Below, piece after piece: positions 18,482 to 29,500 of a DNA stretch of 64,000 nt. The notes beneath the pieces are model-generated. The model saw nothing but the letters and a program-made list of their open reading frames with translations. It had not been told where the DNA came from and searched no databases. The stretch is from Balanoglossus misakiensis. Taxonomy: Eukaryota > Hemichordata. Numbering within the stretch: the first letter of the stretch is position 1; every line of letters begins with the position of its first letter. The stretch is from contig CM082581.2 of NCBI GenBank assembly GCA_040954595.2, positions 6,634,001 to 6,698,000 of the forward strand. Direction: 5' to 3'. A program made the position numbers and the translations under genes.

Positions 18482-19173
18482 TTTGTCCTGTATAACGATT
18501 CACCAGGCCGATAAGTTTGACTTGCGTTTGCTGTCGAATTAAAGATCACACGAGGGCCATGTGTTGCGAAAAATAACCTGTACCAGTCAGCGCCTGCGCA
18601 GTCACACAGTGCCCCCAACGGACATCACTGTTGATCGCTTGTTTAAAAGTACATACGTGTACACGTACACGGTCACGTATTTGGGACAAATGCTGTCGCT
18701 TTTTTTCGCGTGTGCCACCAACTGAAAATGTGTGATTGGCTAGATCTCAGTTTGCCATGGTAATTGCAGCTAAATTTCCATAGATGACTGTTTACCTTTG
18801 ATGACCATGAACCAACATAAATAAATTATATCAAAGGAAGGCAACTTCGATGCTTGAAAACTGCCCAGAGGGAATAACTCAAAATCAAAAGTCTGCATAT
18901 AATTTTTCATATTAGTTTATTATTGATCAAAACATGGAACATCCACTCAGTGTATTTACACTGTTATTAAAAAACGCAAACAAAAAGGACCACGCAACCA
19001 AACATCCCTTCCACTAAGATACAATTTTTTTTTTCAAATTCAAGTTGATGAAATCTGCACACGCCATTCTTGCAATCCAAGAGACAGCAGCCTGTAGAGA
19101 TCTTCGTAGCACTGCAAATGGTGACCCCAAAAAACTACACATACAACGCTCTGGTAATTCTGGAAGGATGGTC
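18482..19173. other. MAK16 upstream region and ATP5MK 3' UTR
   Basis: No coding sequence seen. The right part is the ATP5MK 3' UTR, with a minus-strand AATAAA at 18,916-18,921. The left part is the MAK16 promoter. Confidence 0.5.
18589..18600. promoter_or_regulatory. NRF1-like site upstream of MAK16
   Basis: AGCGCCTGCGCA resembles the palindromic NRF1 consensus of GCGC-AT-GCGC type and sits about 110 bases upstream of the MAK16 start codon, a usual place for NRF1 sites in housekeeping promoters. Assigned by similarity only. Confidence 0.35.
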
Positions 19174-19594
19174 TTATTTGGACTGTGCTGCTTTTTCTGC
19201 TATTGATGCTTTTTTGTTCATCCTACTCTTGACAAGCAAGTAGATCAGGAATGAGCCAGCAAACGTTGCTATAACACACTGGAAAAAAAAGGAAAGAAAA
19301 ACACTTTAGTTAGAAATGTTACTTTTTGGGAAACTGATGAGTTAATGCGGATAACTTAGCATACACAATCAATCACTACTCAATAACACATGATACACAG
19401 ATTTTTTATCAATATATTTTCAGAAAACATGACCACAATATGTCCCAATGCCATTCAGGCATAAATGACTGAAATCAACATCACCCAACCAAGGTACGTA
19501 CATTTCGTTTTCCAATTGTTGTGTCTGCATTAAAATATTTCTTCATTCCAGTGTAGTGAGCAAATGCAGCTTCTTCAACTCCTCCTCCTGCCAT
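19174..19594 (-). CDS. ATP5MK: ATP synthase membrane subunit k (DAPIT/USMG5)
   Basis: Two coding exons (minus): 19502-19594 and 19174-19278, giving 65 residues (human 58). The sequence MAGGGVEEAAFAHYTGMKKY continues FNADTTIGKRN and then one membrane helix CVIATFAGSFLIYLLVKSR with a basic/alanine tail. This matches the DAPIT pattern of a short N-terminus, FTG-KKYFN motif, GR/GK-N turn, helix, and charged end. The subunit stabilises ATP synthase dimers in the mitochondrial inner membrane. A 5' UTR exon is likely at 19,987 to about 20,030, with donor GTAAGTCTCG and acceptor TTTCTATAG just before 19,599. The gene is head-to-head with PDCD11, as in humans. Confidence 0.93.
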
Positions 19595-19986
19595 TGTTAC
19601 TATAGAAACAAAGAGAGAAAGCAAGGTTTGGGTCACATTGGGGATTTAACTGTTGTAAGCTGTACTGTAGTCTATCGACAATCATGCAATGGCTGGGAAT
19701 GCAGACTTTTCAGTTTTAGTTCCCGTCCTGGCACGATCTCATTATGATTACAACATACTACATTTCTTAGACGCGATTATTTTACCAAGTTCACTATTTT
19801 ACTAAGTCCAGGGGCCCGGTCACCGACCCCATTCGACCGGCTCAACAGCAGAAACTGACAATCGATTGATACTCTACAATCTTCACATTGCGACCCCACT
19901 AATTTTCGTTATTAGTGTAACTTAAATTCTGATTTCGTGTCTTGTTCGGGTAGGTATACTCTATTAGCGAATAATCGAGACTTACC

Positions 19987-20157
19987 GGTTTAGATTTATG
20001 CGGCTAGACTGCACGTTCGTTCAAGATGGCGAAAGCAAAGCCTCGTTGGTGCCCTTTGACCTCTCGCGAGAGGTGAGAGAAGTAACATGGCGACGTCCCT
20101 GTGAACACATGTGCGATTCGTAGCCTTTTAAAAATTGAAACGCGGGGAGTAACAGGG
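19987..20157. promoter_or_regulatory. Bidirectional promoter ATP5MK / PDCD11
   Basis: A compact divergent promoter. The putative ATP5MK 5' UTR exon ends at the donor at 19,986, and the putative PDCD11 5' UTR exon ends at the donor GTAAGAGTG at 20,157, with an acceptor CACGTTTAG near 20,500. Between them are AAGATGGCG (YY1-like) at about 20,024 and the perfect palindrome CTCTCGCGAGAG. No TATA box is seen. The UTR exon limits are inferred from splice signals only. Confidence 0.65.
20062..20071. promoter_or_regulatory. TCTCGCGAGA palindrome (BANP-type element)
   Basis: A perfect 10-base TCTCGCGAGA motif inside a 12-base palindrome. In vertebrates this CpG-containing motif is bound by BANP and drives housekeeping, often bidirectional, promoters. 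Binding in this organism is inferred. Confidence 0.6.
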
Positions 20158-20521
20158 TAAGAGTGTACGATTATTATATCATGCGTTCTTAAAGTGAAGC
20201 GGTCGTCGCTAGTTCAGTTTTAACATTTCACAAGGCATGTGCGTAAAGTTAAACAACTGTTGTGCTACATGAAGTAAAAGTGCGCAGGAATCAATGACTG
20301 GAGCAGCTGGGCTGCTTGATTCCACCTGTAAATAAGGTTGAATCAAGCTGCTATCTATCGCAGTCAGTGTTTCCGGCGCCTGTGAATACAATCATACAGT
20401 CCAGGGCTCGAAATTAGCAGTAATCACATGCCAACTACTACCTATTGATTGCTCCATAGACCTTACTGGCTTTATAGTGACTTATCTTTTCACGTTTAGA
20501 CAGTGTTCATAAACTACAGAC

Positions 20522-23500
20522 ATGGATGATGAAGATTTTCCTCGTGGAGAAGCGACAAAAAAGTCAGACTCATCATTGAAGCCTAAATCGGATGTGAAAC
20601 CAAAGAGAAAACACGACAAAGATGTTCTGTTCAAGGTAAAAGATGATACTGACTGTACACATCTCTCACTCTATTCATTGCAATGCAGAGATGGGGAGGA
20701 GAAGTAAGAAATTACATGTTGACTTGAACAGTCCAGAAATCTTGGTATAAACGAGAACCGAAACGTTAAAGAATCCATAAGTGTTACTATGATGAGAGAT
20801 ATAGTACACAAAACATGTAAAACCTGCAAAGGGTTAAAATCTCAACAAGGGTCTTGTCATTCTTAGGAGAGAGAGGTGAAGAAAGTCAAAAAGGTGAAGA
20901 AAAGAAAAAATTTGGAGGAGGATGAGGAACCGGAACCCAAGAAGAAGAAGGAAAGTGATGATGATGAAGATGGTGGTATAGCAGCCATTGGACCAATGGT
21001 CAAGCTGATCAAAACTCTCTTTTATGAGGTAAATTATGATGGATACCATTTTCGCTCTTTCAATGGTGTGGTCCAAATCCATTGTTTTCTATGGTAAAGT
21101 TGGACCCCTAATGAGGGAAACAAGGGTGAAAGGGGTAAAGTGGGTGACATCAATCTGAGTGCTTTATGTTGATAAATGGTAAAGATTAATTGCCAATTTT
21201 AAATTATTCGTTTTCTATAAGCTGATCAAATTAGCTTTGAAATAGATTTACTGACTACAACCTTTGACATGCATGATTGGAATGATGTAAACTGATGCAG
21301 AAATCATTACATCCATGTTTTTATTTTACTAATGTAGGATGTAACTGAAGGGATGTTACTACTTGGTGCAATCAAGGAAATTCATGACTATGAGTTGGTC
21401 ATAAGCCTTCCACATGGCCTGATTGGATACGTTCATATCACAGATGTATCTGAGGTCTACACAAAACAGCTGCAGAAGGTATCCGAGGGTGATGGCAGTG
21501 AAATGCCAGAACAAATCAAGGTGAGATTATTACACCAGTGTGAGGTAGCATATGAGCATGCATGCCTTATAACTATTCAGTTATCATCTTCATACAGATT
21601 ATCTTTTTCAAGATTGTGTTATGATACTTATTGTTGATATTTCATCAATTACAGGAAGTGGCCGGCTTGGCAGATATTTTCTTTGAGGGCCAATACGTCA
21701 GATGTGCGGTCAAGGAGGTCACACTCGGGAAGAAACGGTTGAGAAGAGTGAAGTTGACACTAGATCCAAGAGTAATCAACGACACCTACGGACCAGCTTA
21801 TATGAAATTTGGACTGGTAGGTATTTATACAATGTCACAAAACATTGAAAAGTGATTTGTTTGAAAAAAACATCTTATTATAACCAAGTTCCCATCTGTC
21901 ATGTAAACACAGGTGCTGCCAGGTGTGGTCAGCAGCGTGGAGGATCATGGGTACACAGTGGATCTTGGAATCAAAGGTGTCAGGGGATTTCTGAACTTCA
22001 AGTTTGCCAAAGTGTACACGGACACAAGAAATGCTGGTAAGTTTTGGGGGCATAATCATTATCGCGAGCCTGTATGCGCTTCTGCATGTTCTATATGCGC
22101 CCCTTGCCTTACTCATGAATATTCATATCAAATATATGTGTACAGAAACGTACAGTCGCTTTGCTTGGTGGCGCGTCGTACGCGGTATGAAATTTCCATA
22201 GAGTCTATCCCCTCACCCCTGAGCACACATGTGAGGATATTCCACTAAAGGATGATAACGTTTTACAATGCACAGGCAAACCGCTACTGGTGGGTCAGCT
22301 CGTCGAGTGCTGCGTGAAAGAAGTGACCGCCGAGGGTCACTCGGTGACACTGACCATCAACCCGGCCAAGATACAGAAAGCGGTGGCCAAAGTTGGCAGC
22401 TACCCGTACCTGCACCTGGTCATCCCCGGGACGAAGGTCGCCGCGACCGTCGCGGAGGTGAAGAGCGACTACGTCCTGGTGAACTTCCTCGCCAAGAGGG
22501 GCACGGTGAATCATCTGCACCTCCAGGACGGCGGTCAAAAGCCCAAGAAGGGCGACGAGGTGGGTGTGATGATCAGAGAATAGCACTGTGAAAGGTCATG
22601 ACCGTGGAAGGATACATTTGTACATTATGAGCCCTGCTGTGGTCTCTGAATACTTCACGAACACCTCTTGATAGATCCATGCTCTGTTTTGTGTGTTCCC
22701 TTCTCCAGCTTGAGGCGTGCGTTCTATTCGCCAATACGGCCACCAGCTCTGTGGGTCTGACGCTACAGTCCTCCATCTGCGACCGAGTACCCAAGGCACG
22801 CCCGCCCAAAAAACTACACATCGGTAAAATATTCAAAAATGCAGTCATCAAGCAGATTGTCGGCAACCAGGGATTGATGCTGCAGATGGCAGATTCATTA
22901 ATGGCCTACGTGCAGGTACTGTAGTGGCATTAAATTCAAGATGCTATTTTCAAACTTTAAAAAAAAACTTTATCCATCATACAGCAGGCGTGTTTATATA
23001 ATTGTCCTTGTGTTATTATCCTTTCTGTAGAAATCCAATGTGTCAGATGAGAAGTTGAGAGATCCCCTGAAAGATAAGTTCACTGTCGGGTCAAAGGTGA
23101 AATGTCGTATCACAGGTTACAACTGCCTGGATGGGGTGTCCATGGCAACAATGAAGTCATCGGTGATTGAGCAGATATTCTTGGATCAAAGCGACATCAA
23201 GAATGGCATGAAGATCAAGGTAAATGGGGATGTTGTCTGGAGTAAAGCTAAAAAAATTATATTTGATAAACAGAACGAAAAAATACTGGAAGTAAAGAAT
23301 GGAGGGAGAAACTTTCAGAAAGTAAGAATATGTTGAGTTTTCTATTTTCGCACAATGACCCCTTGTACTCACTCTTTCTCTTCAGGCGGAAGTCTCTGAA
23401 TTCAATAAATTTGGCATGGAAGTTCGAGTGACCAATAGCATCGTTGGATTTATACCTCTTTTGCATATCGCCGACATTCCTTTGAAGCACCCTGAGATGA

Positions 23501-26500
23501 AGTTCAAACGTGGTGATCCCCTCTTATGCCGGGTAAGCATCAAGTCCACATTCAAATAGTGCTACAGGTCCACAAGTCACAGTCAAACCTGTGTTAGTGG
23601 CCACCTCTATATAGTGGCCATGTTACAGTCCCCGTGCAATTAACATGTACAGTAAGGCCACCTGTCTATGAAGACCGGTTCAGGAAAGTCCCTTGACTGT
23701 GTACTAAGATTAGTTTGTACATTTCAAAATCTGATCAAAATTGCAGTAAGTTACCAATGTACACCAACTTGCTTGTAGTTGCCTAAATTTCCATATATAT
23801 TGATGTTGTTTACAGGTTTTATGCAGTGACCCGAAGAAGAAGCGTCTGATTCTGACTCACAAACGGACGTTGGTGGAGTCTGATCTGCCTGTCCTGGGCA
23901 GTTATGACAAAGCCGAGCCCGACATGTGCGTCCATGGCATGGTGGTCTCCGTTGGCAACTACGGCTGTATTGTCAAATTCTACAATGATGTCAAAGGTCA
24001 GTGGGAGAGATCCAGCTACCAATGAGATTAGTTTATGCATGGGAATATTTCTATGGCTGTTTCCACACTTATATTAACTCATGATGTAATACACATTTCG
24101 TTTTGGGAATGATCTATCATCTTTTGAATTTTATTGCCACAGGTCTGGTTCCCAGGTCTAAGCTTGGTGCTCAATGCGTAGAGTCACCTGAAAGTATTTT
24201 TTACAAAGGTCAGGTTGTCAAATGTCAGATCCTTTCCTGCAATCCAGGGGAAGAGAAGATGACGCTTTGTTTGGAGGTAGGCAGGCACAATACATGAGTT
24301 GAAAAATGAGCCAGTCAACTACCAACATATTCTCACAAAACCATACTTTGCGATAAAAAGGAGAAAATACCAGTATCTCATCCCTTTATTAGAAAAATCA
24401 TCAATGTTGCTTGGCATTCTAACAAGCATTAATATATAACAGTTGTTTGTTTGAGCTTTTTTCTCACACCTCTTTCTTCTCTATTTTGTATTTTCAATTT
24501 CCATAATCTCTTTTTTCACGATAGGGTTCTCCGAGTACATCACATGTTGCAGAAGTACACAGTGATTTTGAAGTTGGAAAGGTAGGTCCAGTTTGTTGGA
24601 ACTGTTTTAGAAGACAAGTGCTTGCATGCGTGTTTCAAATGGTAGCTTTACTACACTTGCTCATTGTTTTATAGCTTTTATAGTCCTGATTTTCTTTCCT
24701 CTTTCGTTATCGGGTACGGCCATAGTTAACCCAGGCCAAGGTCGTCGCCCGGACGAACGAAGGCCTGAAAGTGGAAGTATCGCCGTCCGACACACCAGCA
24801 CTGCTTCCCAAGATGCACCTGTCTGATAGCACATCAAATGCAGAAACGTTGTTCAACTGTTACCAACCTGGTGATGTCATCACTGAAGTCATGTACTTGA
24901 CCAAACAGACTGAGCTTGTATCCTTTCTTAACTGTCACCAAGAAAATCAAATCCTCCAGTTAATTTTTGTTAATTACAACAGATAATTGTTAATTCAGGG
25001 TTCTGCCAAAGGTTGACTTCAGTGCAGTTACTCATTAATATGCATACTCATTATATTCATTGTCTGTTGCAAGTCATACCAATTCATCAATGTATCAAAC
25101 TGAGACAAGTATACTGGCAAATTGGCATCCAAGAAGGATGAATTACTCCTAGATGAAACACTGGGTAATGTTTGGCATTTTATGAGGTGTATCTTAGAAT
25201 TCCTTGACAAGCCACCATCAGATTGTCACCAAGAAACCGTCTCTGATTCAAGCAGCAAAAGATGGCAAAATTGTCGCAAGCTTCAATGACTTGGAGACTG
25301 GGTGTGTGCTGGCTGGGTTCGTCAAGAGAATCGCAGCGTACGGTGTATTTGTTGAATTTCCCAATAATCTGAATGCTCTGTGCCCCAAAATGGTAAGTAT
25401 TCACAGATTATGAGGTATAGACACAAGTAGTGAAACAAGACTATGAAATTCACTGGCAAAGATTGAATTCAACTTCCACAATTGTGTTTGCCAAAAGAAA
25501 TTTCTGATCCATCAAGACTGTCTGTCATTTTAAACTACTGTCTGTGCAGATGAATACCCTTGATTCTCAGAAACGATGAAAATGAGTGCTTGATGTGTTT
25601 TCTGACTAATCTTGGAAACATTCCGTTTTAACCTTAAGTCGTCTTGGCCTTGTTTCAGTACATGGCGGATATCTACGTACCAGATGCCTCACTACCCTAC
25701 AAAGAAGGCCAGTCTGTGTCTGCCTACGTACTGGAAATTGACAACGAGAAGAGGAGGTTCTTGGTCAGCTTGAAACCATCGCAGTGTCACCCTCACTACG
25801 ATCGTGGTGGTGTTTCTTTACTCGGACAGTATTTACGTGAAAGGGACTCGGTCGTTGAAAAGGTGCAACAAGGTAAGTATTGCGAATGATTGAAGAGTGT
25901 TTCACAAAAAAACAAGCACCCAGGGTGACAGCTAAGCTCTACCTTGTGAAATATTGGTAAATGGATGCTGAAGTTTCTTATGTTTATGATAACATCATCG
26001 TGTGTTGTTTCATCTCAATTTTTTCCCAGTTCCCACTAAAAGTAAGGTCACCGGAATGAGACTGGGATCAGTGCTGATGGCAACCGTTGCAGAGGTGCAG
26101 GAAAACGGATTACTGCTGCAGCTGGAAAACGGGACCACTGGCATAGCGTCTATCAAGCACACTGAAGGTGAGATCAATTGCTATTTTTTCCCTGAAAAGA
26201 ATTAGGTTTGATTGTTTCTTAGTGGGTACCATACATCATCTGATGAAAAGTGCTTTGACCAATGTGTAAGGCCATGATTGAATTCAGCATACTCCTGCGA
26301 CAAAACCTTCAAAACACTCGATTTGAACATATGAATTTTAAAATCTAATGAGAGGACCGACTTGAACTTAGTCTGTCAGGTAGCTGTTTATTTGAATGCA
26401 ACTATCCCAAATGTGATTGAAATGTCCAAACTTAGAAGACGTGGTAATCTGTCATATTTTCAGGCGTAGACTGCCCCCAGGGATCAGATGTCAAAGTGTG

Positions 26501-29500
26501 TGTACTGCATGTCAACTACGACAGCAACATTGTCGAGGTCACGCTGAAAACCCAGATCGTCAAGACGGCTGAAAAGATGGTGCAAAAGAAGAAGCTTCCG
26601 AAGGTATCTCATCTCAAATCTTGTAGTTTTGATTGGGTGACACTCATCTGGAGTGTGTATGCGGGCTGGATGAATATTCTTGTAAATGTACTCTGATAGA
26701 TGCACTATGTGAGTTGGGTCAGAGGTCACAGGCTCTTCTGTCAGTTCATTGTTTGTGAAAGGGGGTGGTAACGAAAAAAGCTGAAACATACCAATGTAAA
26801 TATTCTGTTTAATGAAGATTCAACTACAGAAAATACATAAAAATATAGAAAGCATATATTATTTGTGGCCTATATTTTTCACAATTAAAATATGGATGTC
26901 ATTTTCAACTCTTCAAAAAAAATTCAGATACTTGACTTTCATGTCTGGTTTTGAGAGCTTACGTTGCCTAAAGTGAGAACTATGATTTTGAAAAAAAAAA
27001 CGTGCACTGGACAAGATCATCTCATTAGGTCACATCACCTCATCCTGAATCTCCAACATTTCACGATCTGGAGCACGTGGAACTCGCCGTTCACGCTTCG
27101 GTCGATTCAGCTTTCGGATGTGTTTCACGTGCGGCATGGCGTAGTACAGCTTCTCCCAGAAGAGGGGGTCGTCCTTCTCCAAGTAGGTGTTCGTCTCCAG
27201 GAAGGTCTTCAGCTGCTTGTCCAGTTTGTCCGGGTCGATGTCCTCCATGTAGAGGACGATCAGCCGGCTGGATTTGTCCGTCAGAACCTGGTGGTGGGCC
27301 TGGCTGAACTCGTAACTGCACCACTCGCTCTGCAGGAAGTTGTTGGTCAGCACGAGGATGGTGCGGCTGCTCTGCTCGACGGCCTCCACGATGCTCTCCG
27401 CGATGCACCCGCCCACGACGAAGTCGCGGTGGTGGATGCAGACCTTGTACGGAGGGTCGTGCTCCTCCAGGTTCTTCAGCAGCTCGTTCTTCACCCAGCG
27501 CAGGTCCTGGCTGGAGAAGGACAGAAAGGCGTCGTAGGTCTTGTTCTCCTCGAACGCCTCCGGTTTCTCCATGATCCTCCAGCCGGTGACGTTGTAGATG
27601 ACCACCCGCGCCGTGTTGCGGAACCGGAACGCGACGGCTGCGGCCACCATGACGACGGCGGTGAGTCCCAGCACGCCGGCGATGACCCGGCTCTGGGTGT
27701 CCGTCAGCTGGATCGGGCGGGGCCGGTCGGTCGCGGTGGCGTTGCAGCCCAGGTCGGCCGCGGTCAGCTGCAGGACGGACCACACGTCCGTGGAGTTGAT
27801 CTCGTGCGGGGTGGTGCAGTTGACGTCGGACAGGTACGGGACCACTGCCTTGTGTTGCAGCATCCAGTCCTTCATGTCCACCCATTCCAGCTGGCAGTCG
27901 CAGACGTAGGCGTTGCTGTGCAGGCCCAGCATCTTGAGTGCAGTCGTGTCGTTGAACAAATCCACGTCCAAATACGCCAGCCTGTTGTTGTTCAGCATCA
28001 GGAAGACAAGTTTTCCCAGGTTGGCGAAACTGTATGCGCCTATGCGCGAAATGTTGTTGTGGTCCAAGTAGAGGTCTTCCAAGTCGGACAAGGCAGTGAA
28101 TTCAGACCCGGAGATTTCCGAGAGTTCGTTGAATGAGAGGTCCAGGTACGTCAGGCCAAACAGTGGTTCAAGTGCGCCTTCTTGGATCCAGGCAATGGAG
28201 TTAAAGGCCAGGTTGAGTTCCCGCAAGTTGGCCAAGTCGGCGAACCAGCCCTTGGAAACACGAGCGAGTTCATTTCCTTGTAATTGCAGCACGGTGGTGT
28301 TGGGCCAGATGCCGCGGGGCAAATCGCGGAACCCCCGAAAGCTGCAGTTTGTAATGAACACGGAGGTCTCCAAGGCGACCCGGTTACACGTACAGTTGAC
28401 CGGACACAGCTGCGGGACCTCACACCAGAAATCGCCGATGTCGACGAACGCGATGGTCTTCCCGAGTAGTCGGCTGGGAGAGCGGCACTGGAGATTGGAG
28501 AGGCTCGGCACGAACACCAAGTTGACGAAATCCCGTATTTTGAGAAAGCCCGTCTCGTTGAAGAGCACGGCGAACATGTCGCAGTCGCAGGACAGCGGAT
28601 TTGCGTCCATGTACAGGTACAGAGTCCACTGGGTGTTGATCAGTCCGGTGGATCTGGCATCGTGGAAGAGGTTCAGGTTCTTCAACTGGTTGTCGTTCAG
28701 TTTGAGGTGCTTCAGATTCGGGAGGTGATAGAGGGATGCGTCGTTGAAGTATACGAGGCTGTTGTGACTCAAGTCGAGGGTTTCCAGTTTTGCTAGTTGG
28801 TAGAACGCGCGCCGTGGCACCGTTATCAGATGATTGTGCGAAAGATCGATCTCTGTCAGCGAGTCGCTCTGGGCAAATGCGTACTCCGAAAGAGTAGAAA
28901 TGTTGTTTCCCTGGAAAGTGATGTACGTGAGGTAGGGAGCGTTCACCCGGTGGATCACATGCCTTGGAATTTCACGGATGAAGTTGAGACTCAGGTCCAG
29001 CTTGGACAGAATCGTGCATCCGTCAAAGGTCAGGTTTTCCAGGGACTGGACTCCGGTCTGCTTGAGGCTGAGGGTTTGCAGCGACGGCAGGTTGCGGAAG
29101 AGATCCGTCGGAAACACCGACCTGAACAACCACGAGTGATAGTTTTCGCTCACGTCGATGCTCGTGAGGGCATGCAGGCCTCGGAAGACGTCCCCCGGCA
29201 GTGTCAGAAAGTTGAACTTCAAGTTCAACTCTTGCAACTTCCCGAGTCCTGCGAAGATGTCTACGGGCAGCGTTGTCAACTGATTCAGGGAGAGATCCAA
29301 CACCATCAAGTTGCCGAGGCTGCGGAAGACGTTTGAATTTAGGGTCCCCAGGTGGTTCGAACCGAGGTAAAGAACTTGTAGATTTGTCAAGTTTTGGAAG
29401 ATGCCTGCAGGCAGATCCTCGATTCTGTTGCCGTTGAGGTCCAGAAACGTGAGATTGCGCAGTGGTGCAAATGTGTCCTCTCGCAGGCCTTTCAACTGGT

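Noticed and set aside
26964-28136. Long plus-strand open frame (390 codons) inside the Toll receptor region
   Set aside because: It is exactly antisense to the TIR and membrane-proximal coding sequence, whose GC-rich codon bias suppresses stops on the other strand. Its translation is valine/leucine/arginine-rich without domains.
28797-29336. 179-codon plus-strand open frame opposite the leucine-rich repeats
   Set aside because: Antisense shadow produced by the repeat periodicity of the receptor; the Gln/Val-rich translation is the reverse reading of leucine-rich codons.
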